This document shows, piece by piece, positions 18,834 to 27,024 of a DNA stretch of 64,000 bases (the first letter of the stretch is position 1; each line of letters opens with the position of its first letter). The stretch is from Chryseobacterium mulctrae (lineage in GTDB: Bacteria; Bacteroidota; Bacteroidia; Flavobacteriales; Weeksellaceae), in NCBI RefSeq assembly GCF_006175945.1, contig NZ_VAJL01000001.1, forward strand, positions 4,287,001 to 4,351,000. Reading direction: 5' to 3'. The notes beneath the pieces were generated by a model, which did not search any database, was not told where the DNA came from, and saw nothing but the letters and a program-made list of their open reading frames with translations. The position numbers were made by a program, and so were the translations under genes.

Positions 18834-20171
18834 TTATAGGTTTCCAATAGTATATTGGAGTTGGTAATATTTTAGTTGACGATTTATTTTTACTGAAATT
18901 AAATTAGATTGAGCTTCCAGATAAGCGTTGTCTGCATCGATTAATTCGGTGATCAAGCTTAATTTGTTGGTGTATTTCTTTCTTACAATTCTGTAGTTTT
19001 CCTTAGCCTGATTAATAGCTTCTTCTGCGATGCTCACTTTCTGATCGGTTTCTTCAAACTTTTTGTAAGCTTCATAAACATTATGTCTGATGTTTTCTTC
19101 ATTTTCCTCGATCTGCAATTTGGCAAGGTTAATATTTTCCCTTGCTTCCTGCATTTTGTATTTGTTTTTATACAGACTTTCGATAGGATAGGTAAGATTG
19201 ACACCGATCATTCCTAAACGATACGCATAAGGTTCGGGTGGAAAAAACATCATATTCGGATATTTCATAAAATATTCTCCACCTGCTGTAATTTTCGGTA
19301 AATAATTAGCTTTTGTAATTTTTTTGTCTAATTCCTTCAACGAAAGATTTTTGGTCGCCATTTCAGCAGATTCGTTTTTATGCAAAGCAGTTTCCGTTAA
19401 TTCATTGACGTAAGGAATTTCTGCATTTTCTGAAATCAAATCTTCCGTATCAACATGCATTTCCTGATTTTCCGGAAGCGACAGAATGGTTTTTAATTTA
19501 TGTTCGGCAATTTGTACATCATTATCCAGTTCTGTCCAACTCATTTTATGGTTAGAAAGCTGTAAAGATGTTCTCAAGACTTCATTTACCGTTACAACAC
19601 CGTTTGCTTTTAAAGCTTTTACCTGTTTAATATTGACAGAATCTTCATGCATTTTATCATTGATTAAACCTTGCTGTTCTTTTAAATGATGAATCTGAAG
19701 AAAAGCGGTGATGATCTCCATCGTTAATTGTCTTTTGTCTAAATGCGTTTTTAATGAAGAAATTTCAGTGTCAATGGCTGCTTTTTTTTCAATATTTTTA
19801 ATTTTTCCACCCATATAAACTGGGATTGAAGCTGAAAGCGTAAAATCATACATTCCATTGATGATATCATACTTTGTTGCTTTTCCAAATACGCCATTTT
19901 CATGTTGAAAAAGATTTGAAACCTGATTATAACTTGTGTGAAATTCAATATCCGGAAGTTTTTCCATTTTGAGATCTTTCTCTTTGGTCTCCGACATTTC
20001 ATTTTTTAAATGACTGATCTGAATTTTTTTATTGTTCTTTAATCCAATCTCAACAGCTTGTTGTAAGCTGAGATGTTGATAATCGATCATCTGTGAATGT
20101 AGAAAACTGCTTATCAATAATAAGCACAACGCCATACAGTGATATCTGTGTGCGCCAAATATCATTTTCAT
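18834..20171 (-). CDS. TolC-family outer membrane efflux channel
   Basis: The product has 445 residues with an N-terminal signal peptide (hydrophobic 10-27). It shows the two-fold repeated long-helix structure of TolC-like proteins: LQQAVEIGLKNN at the start of the first half and the LSLKELDKKITKANYLPKI region opening the second. Extended coiled coil is predicted at about 175-235 and 355-425. It is first in the tolC-hlyD-MFS unit and diverges from an AraC-type regulator gene, which probably controls it. Confidence 0.9.
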   Translation of the reverse strand: MKMIFGAHRYHCMALCLLLISSFLHSQMIDYQHLSLQQAVEIGLKNNKKIQISHLKNEMSETKEKDLKMEKLPDIEFHTSYNQVSNLFQHENGVFGKATKYDIINGMYDFTLSASIPVYMGGKIKNIEKKAAIDTEISSLKTHLDKRQLTMEIITAFLQIHHLKEQQGLINDKMHEDSVNIKQVKALKANGVVTVNEVLRTSLQLSNHKMSWTELDNDVQIAEHKLKTILSLPENQEMHVDTEDLISENAEIPYVNELTETALHKNESAEMATKNLSLKELDKKITKANYLPKITAGGEYFMKYPNMMFFPPEPYAYRLGMIGVNLTYPIESLYKNKYKMQEARENINLAKLQIEENEENIRHNVYEAYKKFEETDQKVSIAEEAINQAKENYRIVRKKYTNKLSLITELIDADNAYLEAQSNLISVKINRQLKYYQLQYTIGNL

Positions 20172-20212
20172 AATTTAAATAAAAGTTTTTTGCTGAATTG
20201 ATTTTGATTCTG

Positions 20213-20220
20213 CAAATTTA
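20213..20220 (-). promoter_or_regulatory. -7 promoter box of the efflux operon
   Basis: The minus strand reads TAAATTTG, 41 bases before the tolC start codon. It lies in the 135-bp divergent gap shared with the AraC-type regulator gene. Confidence 0.55.
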
Positions 20221-20261
20221 CGGGGTGAAGCTTAAGACGTGATTTGTGAAAACAGAAAAAT

Positions 20262-20287
20262 ATTTGTCCATTTGCGCCAAATTGATT
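20262..20287. promoter_or_regulatory. Possible operator between tolC and araC
   Basis: TTTGTCCATTTGCGCCAAATTGA contains the near-palindrome TTTGCGCCAAA. It lies upstream of the tolC -7 box and next to the regulator start, a place where an AraC-type protein could bind. This is suggestive only. Confidence 0.3.
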
Positions 20288-20306
20288 TTTTTATTACCTT
20301 TATTTG

Positions 20307-21110
20307 ATGAACGACAGTCATTTTGGAGCCGTTGAAGAATTGGATGCTGAATTTTATATCTATCATGTTCTTGCAGATAATATAAAAACAGAAATTCATC
20401 ATCACAGTTCTGCTCAGTTAGTGTATGCAGAAGGCGGTATTGTGCATATTTTCACCGATTTGAAACACTGGTATTTACCGGCAAGATGTTTTATGTGGAT
20501 CCCTGCTGGAACTCCGCATTATATTTTTTCTACAAGCCCGAAAGTTGACCTTTATAACTTTTATTTTAAAAAAGAAGAAAATGAAAATGGCTTTTTTGAT
20601 GAAATTAATATTTATTCGGTCAGTCATTTGCTTAGAGAGATGATTTTATATACAAAAGATTGGGATGGGAAAATCACAAAAAAGGATGGCGCTAATTATT
20701 ATTTCCTTAAAGCTTTAAAAGGTATTTTACCTGAAAAACGAGATAAAAAACTTGCATTTCCGGTTCAGCATCCTTTTCCTAATGATGAAACATTATTAAA
20801 GATTGCGCAATACATCCATGCTAATCTTGAAAAGCCTTTAACCATCGAATCTACCGCAAAAGAATTTGGAATGAGTACAAGAACGCTTTCGAGAAAGTTT
20901 AAAGAAATTTTAGGCATGAATTACGTCCGTTTTCTGCGAGCATTGAGGATTACCCGTTCTCTGGAACTAATGATCGAAGAAAAATATAATATGTATGAGA
21001 TCGCCATGATGGTAGGATACAACAGTCTTTCTTCTTTCAGTAATATCTTCAAAAAAGTAATTGGAATTCCTCCGACGGAATATCAGCAAAAACTGAGAGG
21101 GAATGATTAA
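20307..21110 (+). CDS. AraC-family transcriptional regulator
   Basis: The product has 267 residues from the ATG at 20307; a TTG codon directly precedes it. The N-terminal half is a cupin-type effector domain (HHHSSAQLVYAEGG, LPARCFMWIPAGTPH). The last 100 residues carry two helix-turn-helix units: STAKEFGMSTRTLSRKFKE and YEIAMMVGYNSLSSFSNIFKK, the latter followed by IGIPPTEYQ. It is divergent from the tolC-hlyD-MFS genes and is their likely regulator. An effector cannot be predicted. Confidence 0.92.
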   Translation: MNDSHFGAVEELDAEFYIYHVLADNIKTEIHHHSSAQLVYAEGGIVHIFTDLKHWYLPARCFMWIPAGTPHYIFSTSPKVDLYNFYFKKEENENGFFDEINIYSVSHLLREMILYTKDWDGKITKKDGANYYFLKALKGILPEKRDKKLAFPVQHPFPNDETLLKIAQYIHANLEKPLTIESTAKEFGMSTRTLSRKFKEILGMNYVRFLRALRITRSLELMIEEKYNMYEIAMMVGYNSLSSFSNIFKKVIGIPPTEYQQKLRGND

Positions 21111-21111
21111 G

Positions 21112-21160
21112 AAGGAGAGTTATGTGTTTGAGAGTTGGAGGGTTATAGAGTTAGAGAGTT
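21112..21160. repeat. Periodic GAGTT words after araC
   Basis: GAGAGTT, GAGAGTTGGAGGGTT and AGAGTTAGAGAGTT follow the araC stop codon directly. They are the complement in style of the AACTCT words that end the hlyD gene at 17744-17789. Confidence 0.55.
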
Positions 21161-21248
21161 TTTGCTGCGAAGTTTTTTGTGTTGTTGCGAGAAATGATGT
21201 GATGAAGCAATCTTTTTAAAAGAATTATTAATAAAGATTTTCACAAAG

Positions 21249-21331
21249 TTTGTCATCCTAAAAGGATTTAGGCAATGGTTTTTACAAATCAGTCTCTACA
21301 AAAAGAGTTTAGGTTTCTACGGAATGACAAA
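21249..21331. repeat. GTCATCC/GGAATGAC dispersed repeat
   Basis: The unit opens with TTTGTCATCCTAAAAGG and closes with TTTAGGTTTCTACGGAATGAC. It resembles 17472-17580 with reversed gene context. It opens a 400-bp stretch that holds no gene but four types of dispersed repeat. Confidence 0.6.
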
Positions 21332-21353
21332 GTGGATATATATTTTAGTTTTA

Positions 21354-21395
21354 TACCGAGATTACTTCGTCGCAAGGCTCATCGAAATGACAAAA
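21354..21395. repeat. GAGATTACTTCGTC...AATGACAAA repeat
   Basis: CCGAGATTACTTCGTCGCAA followed by CTCATCGAAATGACAAAAC is a variant of the same AATGACAAA family, immediately after the previous copy. Confidence 0.5.
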
Positions 21396-21410
21396 CTTTT
21401 AACGCAAGAA

Positions 21411-21466
21411 TTCCCCTCCTTTGGAGGGGTGGCGAAAATTCGAAAGAATTTTTGACGGGGTGGTTT
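21411..21466. repeat. CCCCTCCTTTGGAGGGGTGG repeat
   Basis: A hairpin CCCCTCC-TTT-GGAGGGG is followed by a second one, AAAATTC-GAAA-GAATTTTT, then GACGGGGTGGTTTA. The composition is GC-rich compared with the surroundings. I recall this unit as common between genes in Bacteroidota genomes. Confidence 0.6.
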
Positions 21467-21477
21467 ATGAGGCTAAA

Positions 21478-21513
21478 CATTGCTTCTTCATTACACTTCT
21501 CGTAATGACAGAA
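21478..21513. repeat. AATGACA repeat fragment
   Basis: CATTGCTTCTTCATTACACT followed by TCTCGTAATGACAGAA is a degenerate member of the AATGACA family. Confidence 0.4.
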
Positions 21514-21534
21514 ATGGAATGAAAGACAGATTTC

Positions 21535-21646
21535 CTAGCCCCGATAAAAACGGTTACCCCGCAACAAGGAGTGGGGAAACTTGAGGGTTTTGGTGTGGGA
21601 GAGCGGATGGAGTGAGGAGTATGAGTGGTTAGCGGGAAATAGCTTC
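21535..21646. repeat. CTAGCCCC...AGCGGGA hairpin repeat, copy 2
   Basis: A 112-bp unit with ends CTAGCCCCGATAAAAACGG and AGCGGGAAATAGCTTC, the reverse orientation of copy 1 at 17389-17465. The ends agree while the central part differs completely: here it is GC-rich with ACCCCGC and GTGGGG segments. Confidence 0.65.
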
Positions 21647-21669
21647 TAAAAAAACATAATAAAAACAAA

Positions 21670-21693
21670 AAACCACTTCAAATGAAGTGGTTT
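21670..21693 (-). terminator. Terminator of the rpsF-rpsR-rplI unit
   Basis: AACCACTTC and GAAGTGGTT pair around a short AT loop. On the minus strand a T run follows. It lies 28 bp beyond the rplI stop. Confidence 0.85.
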
Positions 21694-21720
21694 ATATTTT
21701 TGAGAAAATCTCTTTAAGTC

Positions 21721-22239
21721 TTATGCTTCTTCAGTAGAAGGAGTTTCTTCAACTTTAGCTTTAGGAGCAGCTGGTTTTGGAGCTTCTACCGGTGCGTCAG
21801 ATACGATGTCGAATTCGAAGTTGTATTCTACATTTCTGTGTAATCTTACGTTTGCAGTTACTTTACCAGTTCTCTTAATAGTGTTTCCTGGGATTTTGAT
21901 ATACTTCTTATCAACAGAAACTCCAGCTTTAGCAAGAGCAGCAGAAAGATCTGCATTGTTGATAGATCCGAATAATTTATCACCAGAACCTACTTTTGCA
22001 GGAATAGTAATAGAAGTTTTCTTTAATTGGTCTACTACAGCGTTTGCAGCAGCGATTAATTTAGCTTCTTCTTCTTTTCTAGCTTCCAAAGTAGCTTCAA
22101 GAGCTGCAATGTTTTTAGGAGTAGCTAAAAGAGCAAAACCTTGAGGTAACAAGAAGTTTCTTGCATAACCTGGCTTTACATTTACTGTGTCGAATTCAAG
22201 ACCTAAGTTTTCTACGTCTTTTTTAAGAATAATGTTCAT
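21721..22239 (-). CDS. rplI: 50S ribosomal protein L9
   Basis: The N-terminal domain is diagnostic: MNIILKKDVENLGLE, VNVKPGYARNFLLPQG and the connecting long helix LEARKEEEAKLIAAANAV. The C-terminal rRNA-binding domain includes DKLFGSINNADLS. At 172 residues it is about 22 longer than usual because of an Ala/Pro/Glu-rich tail (DAPVEAPKPAAPKAKVEE...). It is the last gene of the S6-S18-L9 cluster, but 165 bp after rpsR, with a hairpin repeat and a terminator-like stem between. Confidence 0.95.
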   Translation of the reverse strand: MNIILKKDVENLGLEFDTVNVKPGYARNFLLPQGFALLATPKNIAALEATLEARKEEEAKLIAAANAVVDQLKKTSITIPAKVGSGDKLFGSINNADLSAALAKAGVSVDKKYIKIPGNTIKRTGKVTANVRLHRNVEYNFEFDIVSDAPVEAPKPAAPKAKVEETPSTEEA

Positions 22240-22254
22240 TGTTGTTGTCCTTTT

Positions 22255-22335
22255 TTAGATGTTAGAAGTTAGATGTTAGAAGTTAGATGTAGACATTGTC
22301 TGTTATCTGAAATCTGTAGTCTGAAATCTAAAATC
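22255..22335. repeat. TTAGA/TCTGA word hairpin between rpsR and rplI
   Basis: The left arm repeats TTAGATGTTAGAAG two and a half times; the right arm repeats ATCTGAAATCTGTAGTCTG. The arms pair imperfectly over about 38 bases with a three-base turn near TTG. Each arm is itself a tandem repeat. Confidence 0.7.
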
Positions 22336-22363
22336 AAGTTAGAATTAATATGTATTCAGCAAC

Positions 22364-22389
22364 AAAAGAAGAGATTGCTCTCTTCTTTT
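22364..22389 (-). terminator. Terminator-like stem after rpsR
   Basis: AAAAGAAGAG pairs with CTCTTCTTTT around ATTGCT, giving a T-ending stem on the minus strand only 15 bp beyond the rpsR stop. It could partly end the rpsF-rpsR message before rplI. Confidence 0.6.
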
Positions 22390-22404
22390 ATTAATTTTTT
22401 TAGC

Positions 22405-22707
22405 TTATTTCAATAAGTCAGCTACGTAAGGCATCAAAGCTAAGTGTCTAGCTCTTTTGATAGCAGAAGAAACTTTTCTTTGGTATTTCAAAGAAGTTCC
22501 AGTGTATCTTCTAGGTAAAATTTTACCTTGCTCGTTTACGAATTGTAATAAGAAATCAGCATCTTTGTAATCAACGTGCTTAATTCCGAATTTTTTGAAT
22601 CTACAGTACTTTTTATCAGTTTTAGTGTTGATATCAAGTGGTGTAAGGAATTTTACTTCAGATTCTCCTCCAGCTGAGGCTTGTTTAGCCATATCATCTA
22701 TTGCCAT
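22405..22707 (-). CDS. rpsR: 30S ribosomal protein S18
   Basis: The product has 100 residues. The S18 core is clear: [34 protein letters not shown] and a final [16 protein letters not shown]. The first 20 residues form a polar N-terminal extension common in Bacteroidota. S18 binds 16S rRNA next to S6, whose gene lies just upstream (35 bp gap), in the usual order. Confidence 0.96.
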   Translation of the reverse strand: MAIDDMAKQASAGGESEVKFLTPLDINTKTDKKYCRFKKFGIKHVDYKDADFLLQFVNEQGKILPRRYTGTSLKYQRKVSSAIKRARHLALMPYVADLLK

Positions 22708-22742
22708 GTCTTGTCTTTTTTAAATTTTGGGTTAATAAATAA

Positions 22743-23084
22743 TTAAGCTCTTGAAGCTTTAAGTTTAGTTCTTCTAGTTACAGCGTACTCTACAGCGTGC
22801 TTGTCTAGTTTTGTAGTAAGGTAACGAATTACTCTTTCGTCACGTTTGAATGCTAATTCTAAATCAGCAACTACATTACCTTCACCTTTAAACTCGATTA
22901 AAGTGTAGAATCCATTCTTTTTTAATTGAATTGGATAAGCTAATTTTTTTAATCCCCAATTTTCTCTAGTGACAATCTCACAGTTCTTTTCTTTCAAAAG
23001 ATCTACATACTTGTTCACTGCTTCCTCCACCTGAGCTTCAGATAGAACGGGAGTTAAAATGAAAACAGTTTCGTAATTGTTCAT
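22743..23084 (-). CDS. rpsF: 30S ribosomal protein S6
   Basis: The product has 113 residues starting with the typical [14 protein letters not shown] strand. [19 protein letters not shown] and [15 protein letters not shown] are the conserved rRNA- and S18-binding parts. It leads the rpsF-rpsR-rplI unit. A -7 box (TAATTTTG on the minus strand, 23119-23126) predicts a leader of about 30 bases, too short for a large regulatory RNA structure. Confidence 0.96.
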   Translation of the reverse strand: MNNYETVFILTPVLSEAQVEEAVNKYVDLLKEKNCEIVTRENWGLKKLAYPIQLKKNGFYTLIEFKGEGNVVADLELAFKRDERVIRYLTTKLDKHAVEYAVTRRTKLKASRA

Positions 23085-23118
23085 AATGTTAAATGAATTT
23101 GTTAATTATTTCGAGGTG

Positions 23119-23126
23119 CAAAATTA
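23119..23126 (-). promoter_or_regulatory. -7 promoter box of rpsF
   Basis: The minus strand reads TAATTTTG, matching TAnnTTTG, 34 bases before the rpsF start. Confidence 0.5.
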
Positions 23127-23179
23127 TGAAATCTATTTGTAATATACAATATGAAGCAGGTTTTTTATTGGAATAAAAA

Positions 23180-23201
23180 AAGACCCGCAAAAACGGGTCT
23201 T
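23180..23201 (-). terminator. Terminator of the GEVED T9SS gene
   Basis: AAGACCCG and CGGGTCTT pair around CAAAAA, with a T run on the minus strand. Confidence 0.88.
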
Positions 23202-23223
23202 AATTCATTTTAGAATAAATTGA

Positions 23224-24051
23224 TTATTTCTTGATTATTTTCGCAGACTGTAAACCGGTTTCTGTTTCTGCAGTTATTACATAAGTTCCAGAACTTAGAC
23301 TTGAAACATTAATTGCAGGTTTGTTTGCATCAATCATTTCAGTTAGTACATTCTTACCACTTAAGTCATATATTTTTACTGATTTTATTTTTGATGCTGA
23401 ATCGATATTCAGAACATCAGAAACGGGATTGGGGTATATTTTGAAAAGTGATTTCTTAGCAGTCGTATCATTGACTGATAATGCTGACGCAGTTACATTT
23501 ACGGTATAATCTTCAGCCTGACCAAAACCACCTCCAATGCATGGATTTGTGAGATCATTAATATAATCGTCGTCATCATATAGTTTTTTTACTCTCATTC
23601 TAGTACTTCCAACAGTTGCTGTGGCTGGTACCGCAATAGAATGTGTAACCTGTTGAGAGTCTATTCCAGATGAATATGTAAGTGTTTGTGTTACTTCATA
23701 AACTTCTCCGGGATCATTTAAAATTCCATTTTTATTCCAATCTATAAAAACAACAAATACATTAGTATAATTACCTGCAGTATTACCTTTAATTGTTATC
23801 GTGTAGGTATTTCCCTGAACAACGTTTGCGGTTTGTGATAAAAACATTTGATGGAATGTTCCAACATATTCCTCGTCATCTGTAGTATTGTTAATCCCTG
23901 CAAAATCAACTAATGTAATTGGTTCGTCACCATCTTCATTCCAAAAAGGATCATCAGGATCTATGTATCCAAAGTGTAGTGGACCACAATAAGTTTGACC
24001 AAATAAGCTCAAAGAAAATGCTAAAAAGCTAAAGAAGAGAATTTTTTTCAT
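23224..24051 (-). CDS. Secreted GEVED-domain protein with T9SS sorting domain
   Basis: The product has 275 residues. The signal peptide ends near LSLFGQ. The central part matches a GEVED domain: FIDWNKNGILNDPGEVYEV, STRMRVKK and a closing GFGQAEDYTVNV. The last 75 residues are a type A T9SS C-terminal domain (FKIYPNPVSDVLNI, YDLSGKNV, LSSGTYVI, KIIKK), which directs export through the type IX system and attachment or release at the cell surface. No enzymatic domain is visible; an adhesin or structural role is possible. Confidence 0.88.
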   Translation of the reverse strand: MKKILFFSFLAFSLSLFGQTYCGPLHFGYIDPDDPFWNEDGDEPITLVDFAGINNTTDDEEYVGTFHQMFLSQTANVVQGNTYTITIKGNTAGNYTNVFVVFIDWNKNGILNDPGEVYEVTQTLTYSSGIDSQQVTHSIAVPATATVGSTRMRVKKLYDDDDYINDLTNPCIGGGFGQAEDYTVNVTASALSVNDTTAKKSLFKIYPNPVSDVLNIDSASKIKSVKIYDLSGKNVLTEMIDANKPAINVSSLSSGTYVITAETETGLQSAKIIKK

Positions 24052-24096
24052 ATCTATTTTTTATAAAAATAATAAATATTTACGAAAAAAAATGAA

Positions 24097-25443
24097 TTAT
24101 TTTCTAATTTCCGCAAGAAAATTTAACTTTAATACATCATAAAGAGAATGTCTGCTTACTAAAATAGAAGCAATAGAAGAAACCATGCCTGCTAACATCA
24201 AATGAAATATCAAAGAATGTCTGTCTGTCATTTCTAAAACAATAATTGCAGATGTAAATGGAGCTCTTGTTATTCCGGTAAGAAAAGCCACCATTCCTGC
24301 GAGAATCACAACATTGGTTTCGTTTGGCGTTAAATGAATAATTCCAGAAATTACAGAACCAATACTTGCACCCGCTGTTAAAGCCGGAGCAAAAATTCCT
24401 CCCGCGCCACCGGAAGTAAAAGATAGGGCAGGACCAAGCATTCTTAATATCGGAACATACCATTCTTCATGTTTATCCTTAGTGAAAAGAACCCGTTCCA
24501 TAATTTCCTTTCCGGATCCAAGAATCTCTCTGTTGATAAAATAGGCAATAGAAGCGATAAATAGCGCACAGATGACCAGAAAGACAACATTGGCTTTATC
24601 TGTTTTAAGTTTTCTCTTTTTCCAGTCATTCATCTTAAGCATGGTTACAGCGAGTTGGCTGGCCATGATCCCAGAAGTTCCTGCTACAAGAATAATCGGA
24701 AACATCACCATTAAAGAAACATCATGTGTTTTTGGGTATCCCAGATATAAATAGGATCCTGCCAAAGTCTGAGCAGTTAAACCGGCAATGATTACCGCCG
24801 TAAATAAAGCCGTCTTGAAATAGTTGATATGTGTTTTTGATAGTTCCTCAACAGCAAATACAATCCCTCCCAAAGGGGTGTTAAATGCTGCTGCAAGTCC
24901 TGCTGCCGCACCTGTCATGATCATGTTTTTCTTTGATATTTTAGGCCACCAGTGCGGAAGATATTCATTGACCTTTCTGAATACTGAACCCGCAATCTGA
25001 ACCGTTGGTCCTTCCCGGCCAACAGCGCCTCCTCCAATAACAAGAATAACGGATGAAATAATTTTGAAAACGATAATCTTAAGACTTAAAAGACTTCTGA
25101 TTTTTGTGTGCTCTTTTGGATTGGCAAGCTCCACGGCTGCCATAACTTGTGGAATACCGCTGCCTTTGGCATTCGGAGCAAATTCTTTCACCAGCCACCA
25201 GGAAAGAACAAAACCTATGGGCGCAATGATAAAGATCATCCACGCATGCCAGTTCATTATGAAATGCAGCAGATGCTCTCCCCATGCAAATAGCTTAGCA
25301 TACATTACAGCAAAAAAACCTGTAATCACCGAACCTATCCAAAAGGGAATTGCCTGAAGCAAATTATGTTTCAGTTGTTCGTTTCGGATGTTGTCAAAAG
25401 ATTTTTTTAACCCTTTTCGGATGTAGACCAATATTCTACGCAT
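24097..25443 (-). CDS. ClC-family chloride channel/transporter
   Basis: The product has 448 residues with 10 or more membrane segments. All three selectivity-filter motifs are present: GSGIP (94-98), GREGP with the gating Glu144, and GGIFAP in the C-terminal half. There are no CBS domains, as in the short bacterial ClC proteins. The intact gating glutamate is compatible with either Cl-/H+ exchange or gated channel function. It stands alone with its own promoter box four bases before the start. Confidence 0.93.
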   Translation of the reverse strand: MRRILVYIRKGLKKSFDNIRNEQLKHNLLQAIPFWIGSVITGFFAVMYAKLFAWGEHLLHFIMNWHAWMIFIIAPIGFVLSWWLVKEFAPNAKGSGIPQVMAAVELANPKEHTKIRSLLSLKIIVFKIISSVILVIGGGAVGREGPTVQIAGSVFRKVNEYLPHWWPKISKKNMIMTGAAAGLAAAFNTPLGGIVFAVEELSKTHINYFKTALFTAVIIAGLTAQTLAGSYLYLGYPKTHDVSLMVMFPIILVAGTSGIMASQLAVTMLKMNDWKKRKLKTDKANVVFLVICALFIASIAYFINREILGSGKEIMERVLFTKDKHEEWYVPILRMLGPALSFTSGGAGGIFAPALTAGASIGSVISGIIHLTPNETNVVILAGMVAFLTGITRAPFTSAIIVLEMTDRHSLIFHLMLAGMVSSIASILVSRHSLYDVLKLNFLAEIRK

Positions 25444-25447
25444 ATTT

Positions 25448-25455
25448 CAAATCTA
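25448..25455 (-). promoter_or_regulatory. -7 promoter box of the ClC gene
   Basis: The minus strand reads TAGATTTG, ending four bases before the ATG at 25443; a leaderless transcript is predicted. Confidence 0.55.
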
Positions 25456-25574
25456 AACTAATTTTTAAGGATATGAAAATTTTAAGTCTAATTTTGAGAA
25501 CTAAATTCTGAAATTCATAATAGTTTTAATTTTAAGCTAACTTTTGAATTTAATTTAAGTATTAAAGAAACAAA

Positions 25575-25600
25575 AAACCTCCGAAAAAATTCGAAGGTTT
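25575..25600 (-). terminator. Terminator after the E2 gene
   Basis: AAACCTCCGAA pairs with TTCGAAGGTTT with one mismatch around AAAA, followed by T residues on the minus strand. Word-like sequence (CATTACT, CTCATCGCC) lies between it and the gene end. Confidence 0.75.
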
Positions 25601-25650
25601 ATATTTAAAATCGACAGTAAGCAAATCGCTCATCGCCAATTACTCATTAC

Positions 25651-26961
25651 TTATATTTCTGTGTTAAGATCCCAATTTTCAAGATAATCGTGAACATGTT
25701 TCAACATCATTCCACCAAGAGAACCGTCTACTACTCTGTGATCGTAAGAGTGAGACATAAACATCAACTGACGGATTGCGATTACATCACCATCTTTAGT
25801 TTCAAGAACTGCAGGTTTTTTAACGATAGCTCCGATTGCCATAATAGCAACTTGAGGCTGTGGAATAATAGGTGTTCCCATTAAGTTTCCAAAGCTTCCT
25901 ACGTTAGAAATCGTATAAGTTGCACCTTGAGTATCTTCTGGTCTTAATTTTTTGTTCCTTGCTCTGTAAGCTAAGTCGTTAATTGCTTTTGCTAAACCTG
26001 AAAGCGATAACTGATCAGCATTTTTAATTACAGGAACAATAAGGTTTCCGTCTGGTAAAGCTGTTGCCATACCGATGTTGATATTTTTCTTCTTGATGAT
26101 GTTTTCACCATTGATAGAAACATTGATCATTGGGAAATCCTGAATAGCTTTTACAATAGCTTTTACGAAAATTGGCATGTACGTAAGCTTTTCACCTTCA
26201 CGTTTTTCGAACATATCTTTGTTTTTAGCTCTCCATTTTACAACGTTGGTTACGTCTGTTTCGATGAAAGAGGTTACGTGAGGAGCAATTTGTTTTGCTT
26301 TCACCATGTTTTCAGCGATGATTTTTCTCATTCTGTCCATAGGGATGATCTCATCACCTGCAGAAGTAGAAATAGTTGTTGCCGGAGTTGATACCGCTTT
26401 TACTGCTGGAGTAGAAGCTGCCTGAACAGGTGCAGCTTGTTGTTGAACTGCGTTTCCTCTGTTGGCAACGTGTGCTAAAATATCTTCCTTGGTAATTCTT
26501 CCTTCCAAACCGCTTCCTTTGATAGTTTTCAGTTCAGATTCAGAAATATTTTCCTGTTGAGCAATAGATTTTACAAGCGGAGAAAGGTATAAATCTCCCG
26601 AAAACTCTACATGAGAAGTAGCTGTTGAGTTTAAAGGCTCTTCTATTGCTTGAATTGTTGCTGCATCCGGAGCCGAAGTTTCAGCTTTTACTTCTTCAGA
26701 AGCTGTGTTTCCGCCTTCTCCTTCGATTTCTAAAATAGCGATGGCTTCACCTACTTTTGCAACCTCGTCTTTCTGTTTAAGGATTTTTACAATTTTCCCC
26801 GAAACTGGTGTCGGAACGTCTGAATCTACCTTATCTGTTGCAATTTCCACTACTGAATCATCCTCCTTTACCTGGTCGCCTTCATTGAATAACCAAGTGA
26901 TAACTGTAGCTTCCATCACGCCTTCACCCATAGAAGGAAGCAATAATTTGTATTCTGCCAT
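25651..26961 (-). CDS. 2-oxo acid dehydrogenase E2 (branched-chain type)
   Basis: Dihydrolipoamide acyltransferase of 436 residues. One lipoyl domain carries Lys44 in ATDKVDSDVP, the DKV form typical of branched-chain 2-oxo acid or pyruvate complexes. A subunit-binding domain (SPLVKSIAQQENIS, GSGLEGRITKEDIL) follows an acidic and Thr/Ser-rich linker. The catalytic domain ends with SYDHRVVDG (His408, Asp412). E1 and E3 genes are not adjacent. Branched-chain keto acid dehydrogenase is the more likely assignment, but pyruvate is not excluded. Confidence 0.88.
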   Translation of the reverse strand: MAEYKLLLPSMGEGVMEATVITWLFNEGDQVKEDDSVVEIATDKVDSDVPTPVSGKIVKILKQKDEVAKVGEAIAILEIEGEGGNTASEEVKAETSAPDAATIQAIEEPLNSTATSHVEFSGDLYLSPLVKSIAQQENISESELKTIKGSGLEGRITKEDILAHVANRGNAVQQQAAPVQAASTPAVKAVSTPATTISTSAGDEIIPMDRMRKIIAENMVKAKQIAPHVTSFIETDVTNVVKWRAKNKDMFEKREGEKLTYMPIFVKAIVKAIQDFPMINVSINGENIIKKKNINIGMATALPDGNLIVPVIKNADQLSLSGLAKAINDLAYRARNKKLRPEDTQGATYTISNVGSFGNLMGTPIIPQPQVAIMAIGAIVKKPAVLETKDGDVIAIRQLMFMSHSYDHRVVDGSLGGMMLKHVHDYLENWDLNTEI

Positions 26962-26981
26962 TTTTAAATTTTAGATTTTGA

Positions 26982-26989
26982 CAAATATA
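26982..26989 (-). promoter_or_regulatory. -7 promoter box of the E2 gene
   Basis: The minus strand reads TATATTTG, 20 bases before the start codon. Confidence 0.5.
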
Positions 26990-27024
26990 TAAAAAAAATC
27001 GGTTTTTTTATGAAATAGATAATT

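Noticed and set aside
21275..21505. Short frame in the araC-rplI gap
   Set aside because: It runs through three dispersed repeats and codes for no recognisable protein.
23085..23118. An S6:S18-type regulatory RNA in the rpsF leader
   Set aside because: The predicted leader of about 30 bases is too short and no paired structure is visible.
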